DNA from: Gorsachius magnificus
Lineage: Eukaryota; Chordata; Aves; Pelecaniformes; Ardeidae
Length of the DNA: 64,000 nt
Assembly: GCA_034008185.1 (NCBI GenBank)
Contig: CM067084.1
Location: 47,335,099-47,399,098, forward strand
Direction: 5' to 3'
Shown: positions 23,201 through 36,700 of the stretch, one piece after another
Layout of the letters: each line of letters begins with the position of its first letter
Numbering within the stretch: position 1 is the first letter of the stretch
Translations under genes and position numbers: made by a program
Notes under the pieces: generated by a model
The model's input: the letters and a program-made list of their open reading frames with translations, nothing else
What the model was told of the DNA's origin: nothing
Databases searched by the model: none

Positions 23201-25963
23201 CAAAGTGGGAAGAGGGCCAAGAGTGAGAAGATGTGGTCAGTGGGGAGAAGCAGGGGGGATTTGCAGCCCTGTTAAATTCCCGTTTCTTCCCCAGGAGCCA
23301 CATTTCTGTCCTGCTTCCTTCCGTGAAGAAAAACTGATTCTTTTCCAAAGCAAGCAAACAAATGGATTTTATTTCAGTCCTTCAGGTCATAGAAAAGCGC
23401 TTGCTTGGGATAGATTAGTCAGGATTAGTAATTCTCTCCTGTTTGCAAGCATTAGAAACTAGAACTCATACGCTGTGTTTCAGGATGGTTATGAACCATT
23501 CATTTTCAACATGATGCTATCTTGTAGACTTTTGTTTTCCTTTATCTGTTTTATTCATGCACAGTCTGTGTGCATACATTTAAAGTTATTTAGAAAACTA
23601 CATGTATTTAGTAATATTAGGCTTGCTACAAATTTCACAAGTGACAAGAATACTTGGGTTGAGCGGAAAGAAAAAAAAATGTCAACCAATATCCAGGTTT
23701 GTCAAGGCACCAACAAAGTGAGGAATATTCTCATTTGTATGTTCAGCACCTGAAAGTACATAGTGCAAATGAAATTCAGAAAGATTATGGAGAGATGTTT
23801 AATTAAAAGATGCAATCAGTATCTTAACCCTGACTGAATGGGCTTGCAAATAAGTACCAGACATAGTGACTACACACCTTGTCAGTATTGTGACATCATA
23901 ACTAAAGCACCAGGCACCTAATGGTATATCCATCCTAAATTTCATCCTGATAATATCCAGAGTGCTTCCCTGATAAAGTCAATTAGCAACTGCAAAATCT
24001 TTGGATTGTGGATAGGAAGAAGATATTGTCAGGGTAAACCCATTACTTGACGAAAATTTATTTTAATATCTTAACCATTACTTCCTAAATTGTTTTTTGT
24101 TCCAGCGCGAGCCTCTGCATTGACAGTCTGCGTGCTGTTGCCACACCACGACCACATTTTCCAAGAGGAGCCCTTTCCTTCGCTACACTGCCACTCCAGC
24201 ACAGCTATTCCACATCTCCCACACCAGGACAACAGGCCAGTCTTGGCATCAACATTTATTCTATAGCATTAGAAATGACCAGTCTTACACAGTGTGCATA
24301 TTACATTGGTAAATTGTTGACCAAGTTGAAAGATGCAGTGTTTAAAACAATGTGTATCTGAGGCTCCTGTAGGGGACTACGATATGTAACCAGTAACACA
24401 TGCACTGCTGAGTAACCCAACTCCCAGACTGAATAAAAAGGAATTCTGAGACCAACATCACTGAGTTACTTAAAACCACCCATATACTCTGCTTCTCTCC
24501 CTGCAGCAGGGTGCCCAGAGAGCTACTATCACATCTGGACCGGGAAAGACTCCCAGTTTAGCTCTCAGAAGCATAGCTGCAAGCCAGGAGAGATAAATCA
24601 GAAATTAAAACCTTCATGAGCAGCTGTTGGGTTAAGCAAGGTTATAAGGAAAGAAAACCAAGAACCTTTCCACAAGCTAGACGAAAATCATCTCGTGACA
24701 AAGACTGCACCCTGCACCTTGGGTGCAAAACCCCAACCCAGAAAAGCCTTCCAGAGCCTCTCCATTCAGTTCACCCAGGCTCTGCAGGCAGCTGACATGC
24801 ATCCTCATACAAAATAAAGGAAACATACGTATAAACTGAGTAAAAACTACCCAAATGAATACAGCACTACAGAGACATCTCTGCGCTTGTACGCCGGTGG
24901 TACAAGATGATTAGATGATTGGCAAGATTAGCCCAGATCTCACACTCTATGTAAATAGACAAACGATTCCAGATGGCTTTGAATAGCTGATATCCAGCAT
25001 CGTTGGGTAGAACCAGCATGACCTGAGAAGCACAATGAACCTGGTTCGCCCTCTGCAGTCAGTAGGAGCTGGAGAAGCTCAGCCTTCGGTGGCCATTTAT
25101 CTCCTTGTCGCAGCAGAGCACAGCACAGTGCAGCTCCTCAGACAGTCCCCGTGCCCCAGACCATGCTTTAGCTTTATGCTCCTCCAATACGGCAGGTCCA
25201 AGACCCTGTGTAGCAGGCTGAGCAAAACTGAGGGTGGATCACCTGCAAGGGAACGGCTGCAGATGAGCAATGAGCAAAGACTTGCTTTTGCTTTGAGTTC
25301 CAAGCAGCACCGCTGCACTGCATAGAGGGCTGTTCATTATCATTTTTAGCCATTAGAGGATGGGAAGTTGGTTAGTGCCATCCCTACTGCTGTGCAGAGA
25401 GGGAAAAACAGGTGTCTCCAACTCCAGGGAATTCTTCCAACGTTATCTACCCTCTGCAGCATCCCATGTCTTGCAGTGCCTTCAGGCACAGTCAAATGCC
25501 AAATACTGTATGTCACTGCAGTTGACCGCTCCCCAATTCCTTCAAGAAAGCATGCAGTTTTCTCCTCAAAAAGCTTGCAAACTTTTTTTTTTATGAGAAT
25601 ACAGACTAAACGTGTCCTTTAAACTTTAAGTTCTAGAAGAAATTAGTATCAGTAATTATTCTTTCCAGCAGTCCTCTCTTCTACATAATGAGTTGAGCCC
25701 AAAGAGAAGCTCAATCACCCCCAGGCCTCCGAAGACATGCGTAATCACAGCAACCCTTTGCAGTAACTGCTTCCTGCAGCACCCTTTGCAGGCTACTCTT
25801 CCCCAATCCCCTATGCAGCTTCACTTACACAGCAACTTAATTTTTGAAACCTCATACATGCACAAGCATGCCATGCTGCTTGCACATGTCACCTGTTGAA
25901 AGACCAAGTGTCTGAGTGTTATTTTGCTGGAAACACTGTAATATTAGCCCATCTGAGTATTTA
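20289..25963. other. intergenic, no gene seen
   Basis: AT-rich sequence without recognisable exons, RNA genes or transposons. The stretch of about 20.52-20.76 kb is non-repetitive and rich in homeodomain-type TAAT/ATTA cores, including AAAATTAGCTAATAAGC, and could be an enhancer. The rest is unremarkable. Short homopolymer runs occur near 20.83, 22.38 and 23.15 kb. Confidence 0.5.
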
Positions 25964-27490
25964 TCATAGAATCATAGAATGTTTTGGGTTGGAAGGGACC
26001 CCTAGAGGTCAGCTAGTCCAACTCCCCTGCAGTGAGCAGGGACACCGCTAACTAGATCAGGTTGCTCAGAGCCCCATCCAACCTGGCCTTGAATGTTTCC
26101 AGGGATGGGGCCTCCACTACCTCTCTGGGCAACCTGTTCCAGTGTTTTACCACCTTCGTTGTAAAGAATTTCTTCCTTATATCTAGTCTAAACCTACCCT
26201 GTTTTAGTTTAAAACCATTACCCCTTGTCCTGTCACAGCTGGCCCTACTAAAAAGATTTTCCCCATCTTTCCTATAGGCCTCCTTTAGGTACTGAAAGGC
26301 CGTAATCAGGTCTCCCCTCAGCCTTCTCTTCTCCAGGCTGAACAAGCCCAACTCCCTCAGCCTGTCCTCATAGGAGAGGTGCTCCAGCCCTCGGATCATT
26401 TTAGTAGCCCTCCTCTGGACCTGCTCCAACAGGTCCATGTCCTTGTGCTGAGGGCTCCAGAGCTGGACGCAGTACTCCAGGTGGGGTCTCACCAGAGCAG
26501 AGTAGAGGGGCAGAATCACCTCCCTTAACCTGCTGGCCATGCTTCTCCTGATGCAGCCCAGGGTACGGTTGGCCTTCTGGGCTGCCATCGCACATTGCTG
26601 GCTCATGTCCAGCTTTTCATCCACCAGCACCCCCAAGTCCCTCTCAGCAGGGCTGCTCTCGATCCCCTCTTCCCCCAGCCTGTATTGATACTGGGGGTTA
26701 CCCCGACCCAGGTGCATGACCTTGCACTTGGCCTTGTTGAACCTCATGAGGTTCACACAGGCCCACCTCTCCAGCCTGTCCAGGTCTCTCTGGATGACAT
26801 CCCGTCCTTCTGGTGTGTCAACCGCACCACTCAGTTTGGTGTCATCTGCAAACTTGCTGAGGGTGCACTCGATCTCGCTGTCTAAGTCATTGATGAAAAC
26901 GTTAAACAGCACCGGTCCCAGTACGGACCCCTGAGGGACACCACTCGTCACTGGTCTCCATCCGGACATCGAGCCATTGACCACTACCCTCTGGATGCGA
27001 CCATTCAGCCAGTTCCTTATCTACCAAACAGTCCACCCATCAAATCCATAGCTCTCCAATTTAGAGACAAGGATGTTGTGGGGGACCGTGTCAAAGGCTT
27101 TGCAGATGTCCAGATAGATGACATCCATTGGTTTTCCTTTGTCCACTGTTGTTGTCACACCATCGTAGAAAGTCACTAGGTTCGTCAGGCAGGACTTGCC
27201 CTTGGTGAAGCCATGCTGGCTATCTCGAATCACCTCCCCGGCCTCCATGTGCTTTAGCATAGTTCTAGGAGGATCTGTACCATGATCTTCCCAGGCACAG
27301 AGGTGAGGCTGACAGGTCGGTAGTTCCCAGGGTCTTCTTTTCTACCCTTTTTGAAAATGGGCACAATGTTTCCCTTTTTCCAGTCACCAGGGACTTCACC
27401 TGACTGCCATGACTTTTCAAATATCATGGAGAGTAGCTTGGCGACTACATTGGCCAATTCCCTCAGGACTCTGGGATGCATCTCATCATA
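25964..27490 (-). mobile_element. 5'-truncated CR1 LINE, about 1.5 kb
   Basis: This is the best preserved transposon in the window, in minus orientation. The 3' end is the repeat TCATAGAATCATAGAAT (plus strand, from about 25964), followed inward by a short 3' UTR and then the C-terminal half of the CR1 ORF2 reverse transcriptase. It is 5'-truncated near 27490, just upstream of the conserved MHPRVLREL segment. Truncation at the 5' end is the usual outcome of CR1 target-primed insertion. Compared with the copies at 12.6 and 56.7 kb it is much less decayed. Confidence 0.95.
26052..27481 (-). pseudogene. CR1 ORF2 (reverse transcriptase) remnant, broken
   Basis: Three readable blocks belong to one CR1 polymerase. 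The block at 27254-27481 carries [15 protein letters not shown] and [12 protein letters not shown]. The block at 27021-27260 carries [12 protein letters not shown] and [13 protein letters not shown] 310-codon block at 26052-26984 carries [15 protein letters not shown], the catalytic FADD box (plus-strand 26841-26852), and the C-terminal [11 protein letters not shown] and HWNRLP segments typical of CR1. The second and third blocks share a frame and are separated by an in-frame TAG at 27021-27023. A frameshift near 27255 separates the first. The N-terminal endonuclease is missing through truncation. The element is inactive but fairly young judging by the long open segment. Confidence 0.93.
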
Positions 27491-30400
27491 TTTTGCTATC
27501 TTCTGTTCTGCACATCTGTTTGTGGAAGGTCACTTTCAGTCAGCACATCCAAACCCAGCAACAACTTCCATTATACAATGCAAGGCTCAACACTCCCTGG
27601 GCTCACGAGGTTTGCTTGGCAAGCTTCCTTATTCCCTTTCTACTCCCCTACCAGTCATGCAACCATTTTCCAGGAACCATGCTGCTGTTTTCATTAGGAA
27701 ATAACTAGTGCAAAGCATCAGAGAGGTGATGGAGGACTCCTGAGTAGAATATTGATAGCTGTTTCTCAAGCGCCTAGAGTCTTTTACCACCAAAGAACTT
27801 TACAAACATCAGTAATAAACCCTCAGTGAGAGAGGAGTGGGTCCCATACAGGTTAGTCCTGAAGACACATGGCCCCAGATGCCTTCTGACTGATAGGAAG
27901 GGCTGTTCTGACAGTGTTACGCTTTAGCAAGCCATCAACAACCTTCACAATTATTTAGGACCTCCTTTCTATGGTAGGTCCTAACAGGTTAAAATGCAAA
28001 CCTGGATTTTATTATGAACACTTTATCACTTTAAATGAAACAAACCAAAAATCTCAAGCACACAAGAGGAAGAGCACTTGGGGCTTGGGTGAGATGAACA
28101 AGAGAAAAAGCAATGCCGATTTTCAGGCCACTGTGGTATTTCAACAGCCACTATCCCTTGGAGGACACTACACTCCAAAACCATAAAAACCTGGAGGGAA
28201 TACCCACCAGGAGACAGAGGAGCAAAGTTTTAAGAGCTGTGACATAGTCCATCACACACAACTGGTCAGAGCACAACAAGAGAGGAGAGCAGGAGAGTGA
28301 AGACTGTCATAACTACACCTCCAAGCAAGCCCTTAGTCTCCATAGGTAGCAACCACAACTTGGATCTACCCTTTTATATTGCTCTGTACACAGCAGTCCA
28401 TCTCTTACCTCCTGACTAGCCCAGCTAGCAGGAAAAACTCCATGACTACCCAAACAAAATGTTAGCTACAGTAATACGTTGAAAGAAGGTGTATTCAAGT
28501 AGCTCCTACACCCCTGGGTTAGCTTTATCAGCTTATGCAGTGTGGATTGCTAATGCTTCATTTGCACGGTTACCCACTCGCATCCACGCCACACAGGCGT
28601 GGTGTTCGCAGGCAGCGGAGCTGGGAACCTGCAAGGCTTACAAAGCAATTTAAAGATGATGGGTTGGAAATTATTTTCCATTTTTAACTGTAACTGTCTG
28701 GCAATCAGGTACTTCTTGCTTCCTTTCTCCTTAACACAGGTGCACATAGTGATAGGAATTTTGTCAGAGATTTAGCCCCCAGCTCCAACCCCACCACATG
28801 CAAAAGCAGCTCTCTCATGTTTCTGCACTACTGACCACAGCCATCAAAACCAGATCATCTTCCACATAAATTCAACAATACTGGTAAAAGTCCACTGAAA
28901 CCTTGGCACTTGCCCTCTCTTCTCGGTAAAAAATCAACTTTGGGGTCAGTTCAAAAATTTTATATGTTAATAAGTTGGGAAGGGGAAAAGTGCTTAGGGG
29001 TAATTTGTTTCCAGGCGAGCTGTTCCCTCCCTTTCCTGGCTGGAGAGAGGAACCTGGCACTGCAAGGTTTGTTTATAGGGCTGACACCTCCTCAGAAAGG
29101 ACAGAGCAGAGGCATTCTGAATTCACCGCCTCTCTCTGCAGCAGTGTTTCATAGCTTTGCCACTTTACAGCCGTGCTGCTGGCATGCACTTCACGGCAGA
29201 GCAGCCTGATACAGCGAGGGCTTGAGCCATGCATTCATCCCTGTTCCATGTGAAAGTCCAAGAAAAATAGCAATTGTTCAGGTTTTTACATACATTGGCA
29301 TGTTTGTTCAAGGACGTGTCAAAGGAGCAAGGAGTCCTGAGCTGTCCTCTGTGGTACAAAGGTATCCTAATACTACAGCTGCCTCGAGAGAGGAACTCCT
29401 TTTGCTTCAGAGAGTTCTTGTGGTGCAAGGCGGCAGTCTGAGGTCTGATCGGATTAAGTTTTGCTACAGCAATCCTGAGACCATACTGCCCTGACTAGGC
29501 TTCAAGCACTCAGATAAACTCAGCTAATTTAAACGAGCGTGGGAGGAAGGGAGAAAGCTTTCAATGCCATCAGAGAAGGACGAACAGAGTAAGAAGGAGA
29601 GACACCTATGCGCTGCAGTAAGGTCAGAAAAGTTTGGATGCACCTGAAAAATAAGTGCACAGACTCCGTATTTCAAAGTATTCATCGCAGTTTTGAAACA
29701 AGAACAGAAATAACACACAATGCAAAAATCAGGAATTTGGGAGATGAGGTAGTACCTGAACCTTGCACAAATCTAGGCTACAAAGCCCTCTTGTCCCCTG
29801 CTCCAAGCAGCAGTCTGGACACGCAGAGGGGAGAATAAACACCCAAGAAAAAGATCCCTATTTCCCTTCCCGCTTCAGATCAGAATTTGAACCACAAATT
29901 TCTGGGAGCAAGGGCGACATCAGTGTGACGCACTTCTTCAGCAGCAGCTCCGGCCTCTCTGCTTGCCAGGGACCAAGCACACCCCAGGCAAAGCCCTGAG
30001 GACACTGTGGGGAGAATCGCAGCACGAGCACCAGCGCAATGCTCCTTCCAGCATGCTCCCCGAGCCCGGTTCTCCCTTGTGCTATGGCTTACAAAAGTGG
30101 AGCCCTACACTCAGTGAGGTTACACCTCTCCCTCCTCCCTTTTCAGAGAGATATAAGACCAGTCTCTGGTCCATACCATCCTGTGGCAACGTGAGCTCTG
30201 ATCTGCTCATAGGTTCAACCCAGGACTAACTCTGGGACTAACTCCTGGAGGCAGATCTGCAGCAGCAGCTGCCAGGGGAAGCCACCTGCTTCCACTGCGT
30301 GGTGCAATGGATGATCAGCCTCTTGCGCATGTGATGCAGTGAGAGAGAAGAGGAAGTTCTCATCTGTTCTGTGTCAGCATGAGTTTCTGGTATGTTAAGA

Positions 30401-33400
30401 AACTTCTTGGGGGCTGTGCAGCCAGCCAAGTGTGGTCAATGGGAACGTGCAACTCCTAATGACTTAAAACTAAAAGGAGACCATTTCCAGCTATAATTTC
30501 ACTCCCTGTATGCATCAGTTCACCGATGACCCCTTCCTACCCCAAGCACCATTCAGAGAGAAATAGTGAGTATACGGGCTACATCAGCCAGCGGCCACGC
30601 AGCCAAAGCTCTGGCACAGAGCCCTTTCTGAGCTTGCATGGGCGGTGAGGGACTAGAAACAAGTACTTGTAAGGACGCCATTCTCCTGTCTCGCCAATAA
30701 ATGGGTTTTTACTTTTCAGGTAACATTTCATCTGGTTTTGCTGCTAGGGTAGTTTTAAGAAACCATACAATGGGCATACAATGCCAAGTGGAGTTGTTCA
30801 GATACGCTCTGGTCCCTTCAAAGCAGGGAGGAACAAGGGCAATAGTGTGGGAGCTTAAAAGCCTCCACTCTAGCAGAGAGGACATTTCCCACTTTGCAGG
30901 TACTGCCCGCAGGTACAGCTATCTCTCCCGCATCTCCTCCAAGTCTTAGATGGGAGGTGGTGGGGCTATAAACAAACGGTGGACAACCTTACAGGGTTGC
31001 CCAGAGGGCAGGCGGGAGCATGACTGAGGAGAGAGGGGTTGGTATAACTGAGCCAGTCTTTCAAGAACTCCCTTTGAAGTTGAATATATCTTACTTCCAA
31101 TCATTAAAGAAAACAGTCAATCCCTGTTTTCCTATAGAAAATATAGAGGGTAGTCGTCTCCTGCTGCTCTGGTCAACATCTTTTATTCTTTCACAACCAC
31201 ATTTCCTAACTTCCTTCCAGATCTACAGCTACTACAGAACAACCACAAGACACTTACATCTTTATGACATCAAAAGCACGTCTCCTTTACCAATGCAGAT
31301 CTTCCCTCGTATTTCACAGCATTATCACCACTAGTAGAAAAGTCACAGCTTCAGACTTGCCCTCCTGAGGTTAATTTTTCTGCTGACACGTACTCAGGCC
31401 AAACCAGGACTGTTCCCAACTAAGTCACAGTGATGCTGACTCCTTTAGGTTTCTGAAACTGCCCTGGGATTTAGCCTGCAATGGCACTGCCCAGCCATCT
31501 CAAATCTCAGAGCAGCGTTATCTCCATTTCACAGATTGAGAAAGAAGGGCAAAGAGAAGTCCACTGATTTGCCCAGACAGCAAAATGAATACCAAGAATA
31601 TGAGCAAACCCCAGAAATGTTTCTGCCTCTATGCCTGCTACTAAGATGTTGATGAAAAGTAGCTAGGTAAAAGTATATCTCTCTTACTCCTCATTGTGCC
31701 TCCTCGTTAGAGAACAAGCCTGAAAAAACATATTTCAAATTAAACAGATCAGATCTATGTTGCAAAACCTCCCTGATGTAATTCAGGGAAAGGTGGCAAA
31801 GGATACAATCCCATAGTTTGGCAAGGGTCCCTGGTGTCAACACAACGACTCTCAAAAGAGCTGGCATGGTTTATTTCACCCAGAAAAATAAGGAGTCTTG
31901 CCATGTCCGTGCTGGTAAGTGTGTGCCCTGGCAAAACGCTCCTGCCCCAGACTTGGCTGCGCTGCTCCTCTCAGGATGGACCGCTCCAGCTGGCATTTTC
32001 ATAACTCCCTTGTGCTAAAGTCACTTCTTGAGTACTAGCTTAAAAAAACCCAAACAACCACCCACCCACCCATCCTCTGTACATTCTCTTTTAGTTGTTT
32101 CCCAATATCAAGTATTCCTCTTAAAGAACATGAGAAGGGATAAAACAATTTTCAAAGCAGAATAATGTCAGTACTCTTACTTGGTAATTGCCAGCTTTGA
32201 CCTTTTTCAATGTAAAAGGTATTTGATGCCTATTCTATTTGATATGCATTGATTATTGCGATAGTAGTCAAGAAAAACTAATCTTCCGACTGTAGCACTG
32301 ACTTTTTTCACCCTCTTGTTGCTCACAGATCAACAAACTCCCGAATCTCTTTAATCTCTTTTCTTGCAGACATCCTTAGAAACAATGTAGGGACACCACA
32401 ACTTGAATCACAGTGTTGACTCAGCATCAAAGCCAGTGGGTCTCACATTCAAGTGCACGGCAAAGTCATGAGCTTAACCCTTGGGCTCTCCTTGCTTGCT
32501 AATACATCAGCATTGAGACCTCTCATTTCTAAAACAACACTCAGACATTTGCGCCCTCCGCAACCTTTCAGGATTGCCACAGTATAATTGGAGCCAGAGC
32601 ACAGAACACGTTCATTCACCTCTGTATGGTGATCATAACAAAAGCAAGTGAAAAAGATCCTCTCTTCTGTCAAATAAAAGGTCTACAATACCCATGCTCA
32701 GGCAAAAACTACTGGCAGGACGTGAGTTTGTGCTCTGGGGATTTTTGGTTCCTTTAAGCAGAATTATGAGCTGAAGCTGGTGCTTTATCTGATCTTTCTC
32801 CATCCAAAAAACCCTCCAAAACAATAAAACATCTGAAGGAACGAAGCTAAGGCTGAATGCAGAGCAGCTAATGGCATCAACGCCGAGCTAATACGTGACT
32901 AAGCTTTGACTTACGTCAGGCCATCACACAAAGCTCTGCTGTGTCCTCTTCCTCTCCAAGCTCCCCAGCAGCTCTCGGCGGCACTCGCCCTTCCCAGGAT
33001 TAGCCTGAATTAGGTCAGGGTTTATCTGAGGAGGGGCGGAACTCTCTTCTCTTTTCTGCTTTCTGTTTGCACACTGCCGGGGATGAGAAGATCAGGGGCT
33101 CCTTCGAGATGTAAAAATAAAAACTAGTGTCAGGATCTGTCAGATACCCTGGCATAAAGCCAGAAAAACTCTCCAGAGTTAACAATAATTGAGTGATGAG
33201 ATGCGAATTTTGGGGTTCGGACCCAGACTGTGCCTACAAAACCCCAGGATAACAGCACTGAGCTCCAGGACTTATTCTCCCTCCAAACTGCTGAGCAGAA
33301 ATCTGGACTTCCAATGGTGTCATTTATTTCTTGTCCTTTCATAAATTAATTTTTCTGGTAAGCTTGGAGGCGGGGGGCGTAATTTGTACTCAAAAACTGA

Positions 33401-35640
33401 TTTTTTTAAAAAAAGTTAATTTAAGTTGATTTGAACACCCTGAGATATATTGGTAACTTGTTCAAATTAGTCTCTTTCCAGGGTAAAGCCTTCATCCTAC
33501 ACTTATCTGCTATGAACAAACTTCTTGGTCAGCATGAAGACCTTCTGATGTTTCAGGAAGAGTAAATCACAGAAGGAGGCAGAGTTAAATAAGCAGCATC
33601 ACTTTCCTGTAATGACCCCCTAAAAATGATACCGTGCTACACAAAGATGTAGTGGAGAGCTTGTAAAGCTCAGGTGAAAACAGTAGTAAAAAGACTCCTA
33701 GCTGCATGGTTTGGGTAAAAACTTGGGTAGCACTTGTGTGGTAAGACGTTCTCCAGACCTTTACATGGCTTTCCATGGACAGATGTCCCACTGCGGGAAC
33801 AGGTTTGAGACATTATTAGGCTGCACATGGGAAGAACAGCAGAAGTTATCACAGGAACAACAGGATCCTGGGGAAAATGTGTCAGATTTGAGATTTACCT
33901 GAAAAACATGGGGGAAGGGCGGGCAGGAAAGAGGGAAGGAAGCCAAATGCAGCCCCACAGGACGTGACGTTAAGTAAATGTAAACTTAGCTTATACGCAC
34001 AGTGCTGCTTCCTGAGCTGGTTTTCTTGCAAGCAGAACAGGAGTCATGTTCAGCTTGAACAGAAATATTATTTTTTTAAAAAAACAATCTGCCTAATGAA
34101 TAAAGAGAAGAGCATGAACTGAAAACCCATCTCCTTCAGGGGACTGTAAAAATCCCCCCAGGTTACTACAAAGCAACTGTTGGCAGTTCCTCACGTACTT
34201 GACACTCTCTGTTTACAAAAATCTGCAAAGTAACAACGCTGGTTAAAAGTAAGCGCAGAGATTTCACCCAGTTAAGCGCACACAGTGGGAACCTTGCTGT
34301 CACTGGACAGCCAGCAATGCTTTTCTGAATGTGACAAAGTTATGGCCAGATGGAAAACAAAGAGAAGAGAGATATAAAAGAAACCCAAACCGAAGTGTAT
34401 CTTCTGAATGTCACTGAAACCATCTTTTTGGTACCATCCATCAGGAGACGTTAGTGCAAGTGTACAACAATCCTAGGATTATAAAAAAGATAGCCCAGAA
34501 GAATTTTGGACACTAACACCTTTCAACTTTACTGCTTTGCAGAAAATAATGGCACCCTGTTGAAGGCAAAGCTGTCTCCCCACAGCCAGTCATTGAAAAG
34601 GACAGACACTGTATAGGAACATGTATAATAAAGCAGTCATTAACACAAGTTAATGTAGACGCCTGTAATCCAGACCACTGCAACTGTTCAAGGGTTACTG
34701 CCTTCTGGAAGCAACATGCACCAAGAGTCAAAGCTCAAGGCCTTGCAAAAGAGCTGGAGAGCAAAACAGACAGAAAAGCTGACAGATTCTGAGCGGTGTC
34801 GTTAGAGGAGGAGGTAAAATCCACCTCCAGAAAAAGTCATGCATAAAGTGATTTCAAATCCCCTTATACTATTGTTTGGTTTAGTGACATGAGCTCTCCT
34901 GCCACCACCCATCCAAAAAAAAAGAAAAGAAAAAAGATCGGGAATTTTCTATTTTCACTGCAAACACGTAACATCTGCCCAGCACCATCAGAGTGTAGCA
35001 GCAGAAGCAAGTCTTCTGGTCTAAGCTCGTACAGGGTACAGGCACAGCCCCCCGTACTCAGCCCTGCAAGGCTGTGCTCACCACGCTGTCTCCTCCCCAT
35101 CTTTCAGTGATGAAGAACAAGGGACGTGAACTCAAAGAATCCAAAATCAAATTGAGAAGACACGAATAAATTCAAAATGCACTTGCTAAAACATCACCAT
35201 CCAATTAATGTGCTGTAATTCCAGGGTATGTGCATCCTGCTCTTGCAGACAATATAGCTTACGGGGAGCAATCAATCCTGTTGCCTGCAGTCAGGTTACT
35301 TTTATGAATAAGGGCTTCTGGATCCTTCCCTTAAACAGAAAACGATTCAAGACACATGCAGACCAGACCAAAAAGTGAAGTAGCGACAGCACAGTTTGCA
35401 ACTTCATTTCACAGGGCTTACCATCACATGGCTTTTCTTCCCACAAGCCCACATTATTATTGCTCACAATGAAGGTTTAATAAACAAGAATATTTAAAAA
35501 TTACTTAGCCCTCTACAAAGAAGAGTTCTTGTCCACTGCCTACAGAAATTTATGTAAATATCAGTCACCCACTATTTTTGGGCAGGACATTATCAGTTTG
35601 TTAAACTCCTAGTAGGAATCATACACACACATCTATGTCT

Positions 35641-35670
35641 GATATATATAGATATATAGATATATAAAAA
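35641..35670. repeat. (GATATATA)n microsatellite inside a short inverted repeat
   Basis: About three GATATATA units, bracketed by GTCTGAT upstream and ATCAGAC downstream, so the whole can fold back on itself. Confidence 0.8.
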
Positions 35671-36664
35671 TCAGACTGATGTTTCTGTAATATCTATCAG
35701 AAGTCTACAGAAATCCCAGATCCATTAAGGCCAAGCACTTTTTTTCCTACAGCACTTCTTCCAAAGGAAAAGTCATCTCAGACGGTAAAGCCGAACTGGG
35801 GATTATCTTTATAGAGCAAGATCTTGGCTGCATGACAGAAAAATTAAAGGAGCCTGCCGATCAGCTAAAATACTACAGCTCCAAGTATGTTTGGATGACA
35901 GCCAAAGTCTTGGAATTGTTTTGCCATGAAATCTGCTTTTAGACAGGAAGAACAGGAAAGTCTTCAGTCTGGAAGAGGCTTCATGATGAAAAGCTTGGAA
36001 ATCAAGCCCATTATTCACATCCAATCAAGCCGCCCTCCCCTCCCGTAACCCCCCCCCCACCCCCGGCTCCTTGCTCCCCTCTCCATCCCCATGCCCATGA
36101 ACACAGGCACACCCCACACGCTCTGCGCCTCTTACACACTTTTGGCTGGTTTTTTCAACTGGCCGCTCAATATTTAATTTGAAATTATATTGCTGATCTG
36201 CCATTTGAGTGAGCTACATTTCATTCGCGTCATACAGGTAATGGAAATGACTGGCCTTTAAAATAAGTTCTTTGCCAGTATTATATATTATATATATTAT
36301 ATCCACTTCAAACCTCCTGGCTCCTAAAGACAAAGCTCAGTGTTACAAAGAGGCTCTAGCTGTTTTTTCCTTTGCCTGCCTGCACTGAAGCCATGGTCTG
36401 CAGTTGCATTTCAGACATCAGATACTCCTGCCTGACCCCTTGGTTTCTGTAGAGTCAGTACAGCACAGACACGTATTTCAAATGCAGATGATGTATGGAA
36501 CTGTGCTGCTCTTGTGGCCGTAACGCAGGGAGCTCTCCGGGGCTGCTGCTGCTGGTGGATTACCACAGTCATGCTCTCACTGAAGGCAGCAAGAACACAG
36601 TCCAGGGTCTAACCCTGGAAAATCACAGGCAATTAAAAAGTAGAGCCTGCACACCCATGAAACA

Positions 36665-36700
36665 CTCCCTGAAGCAGGGCATCTCCCTGAAGCAGGGCAT
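36665..36700. repeat. perfect 18-bp tandem duplication
   Basis: Two exact head-to-tail copies of CTCCCTGAAGCAGGGCAT. The unit itself contains the palindrome CCCTGAAGCAGGG-like arms (CCCTG/CAGGG). Confidence 0.95.

Noticed and set aside
26062..26934. Plus-strand open frames over the 26-27 kb region
   Set aside because: They are antisense shadows of the minus-strand CR1 reverse transcriptase.
30205..30230. GGTTCAACCCAGG as a tRNA B-box
   Set aside because: No matching A-box or cloverleaf could be found around it.
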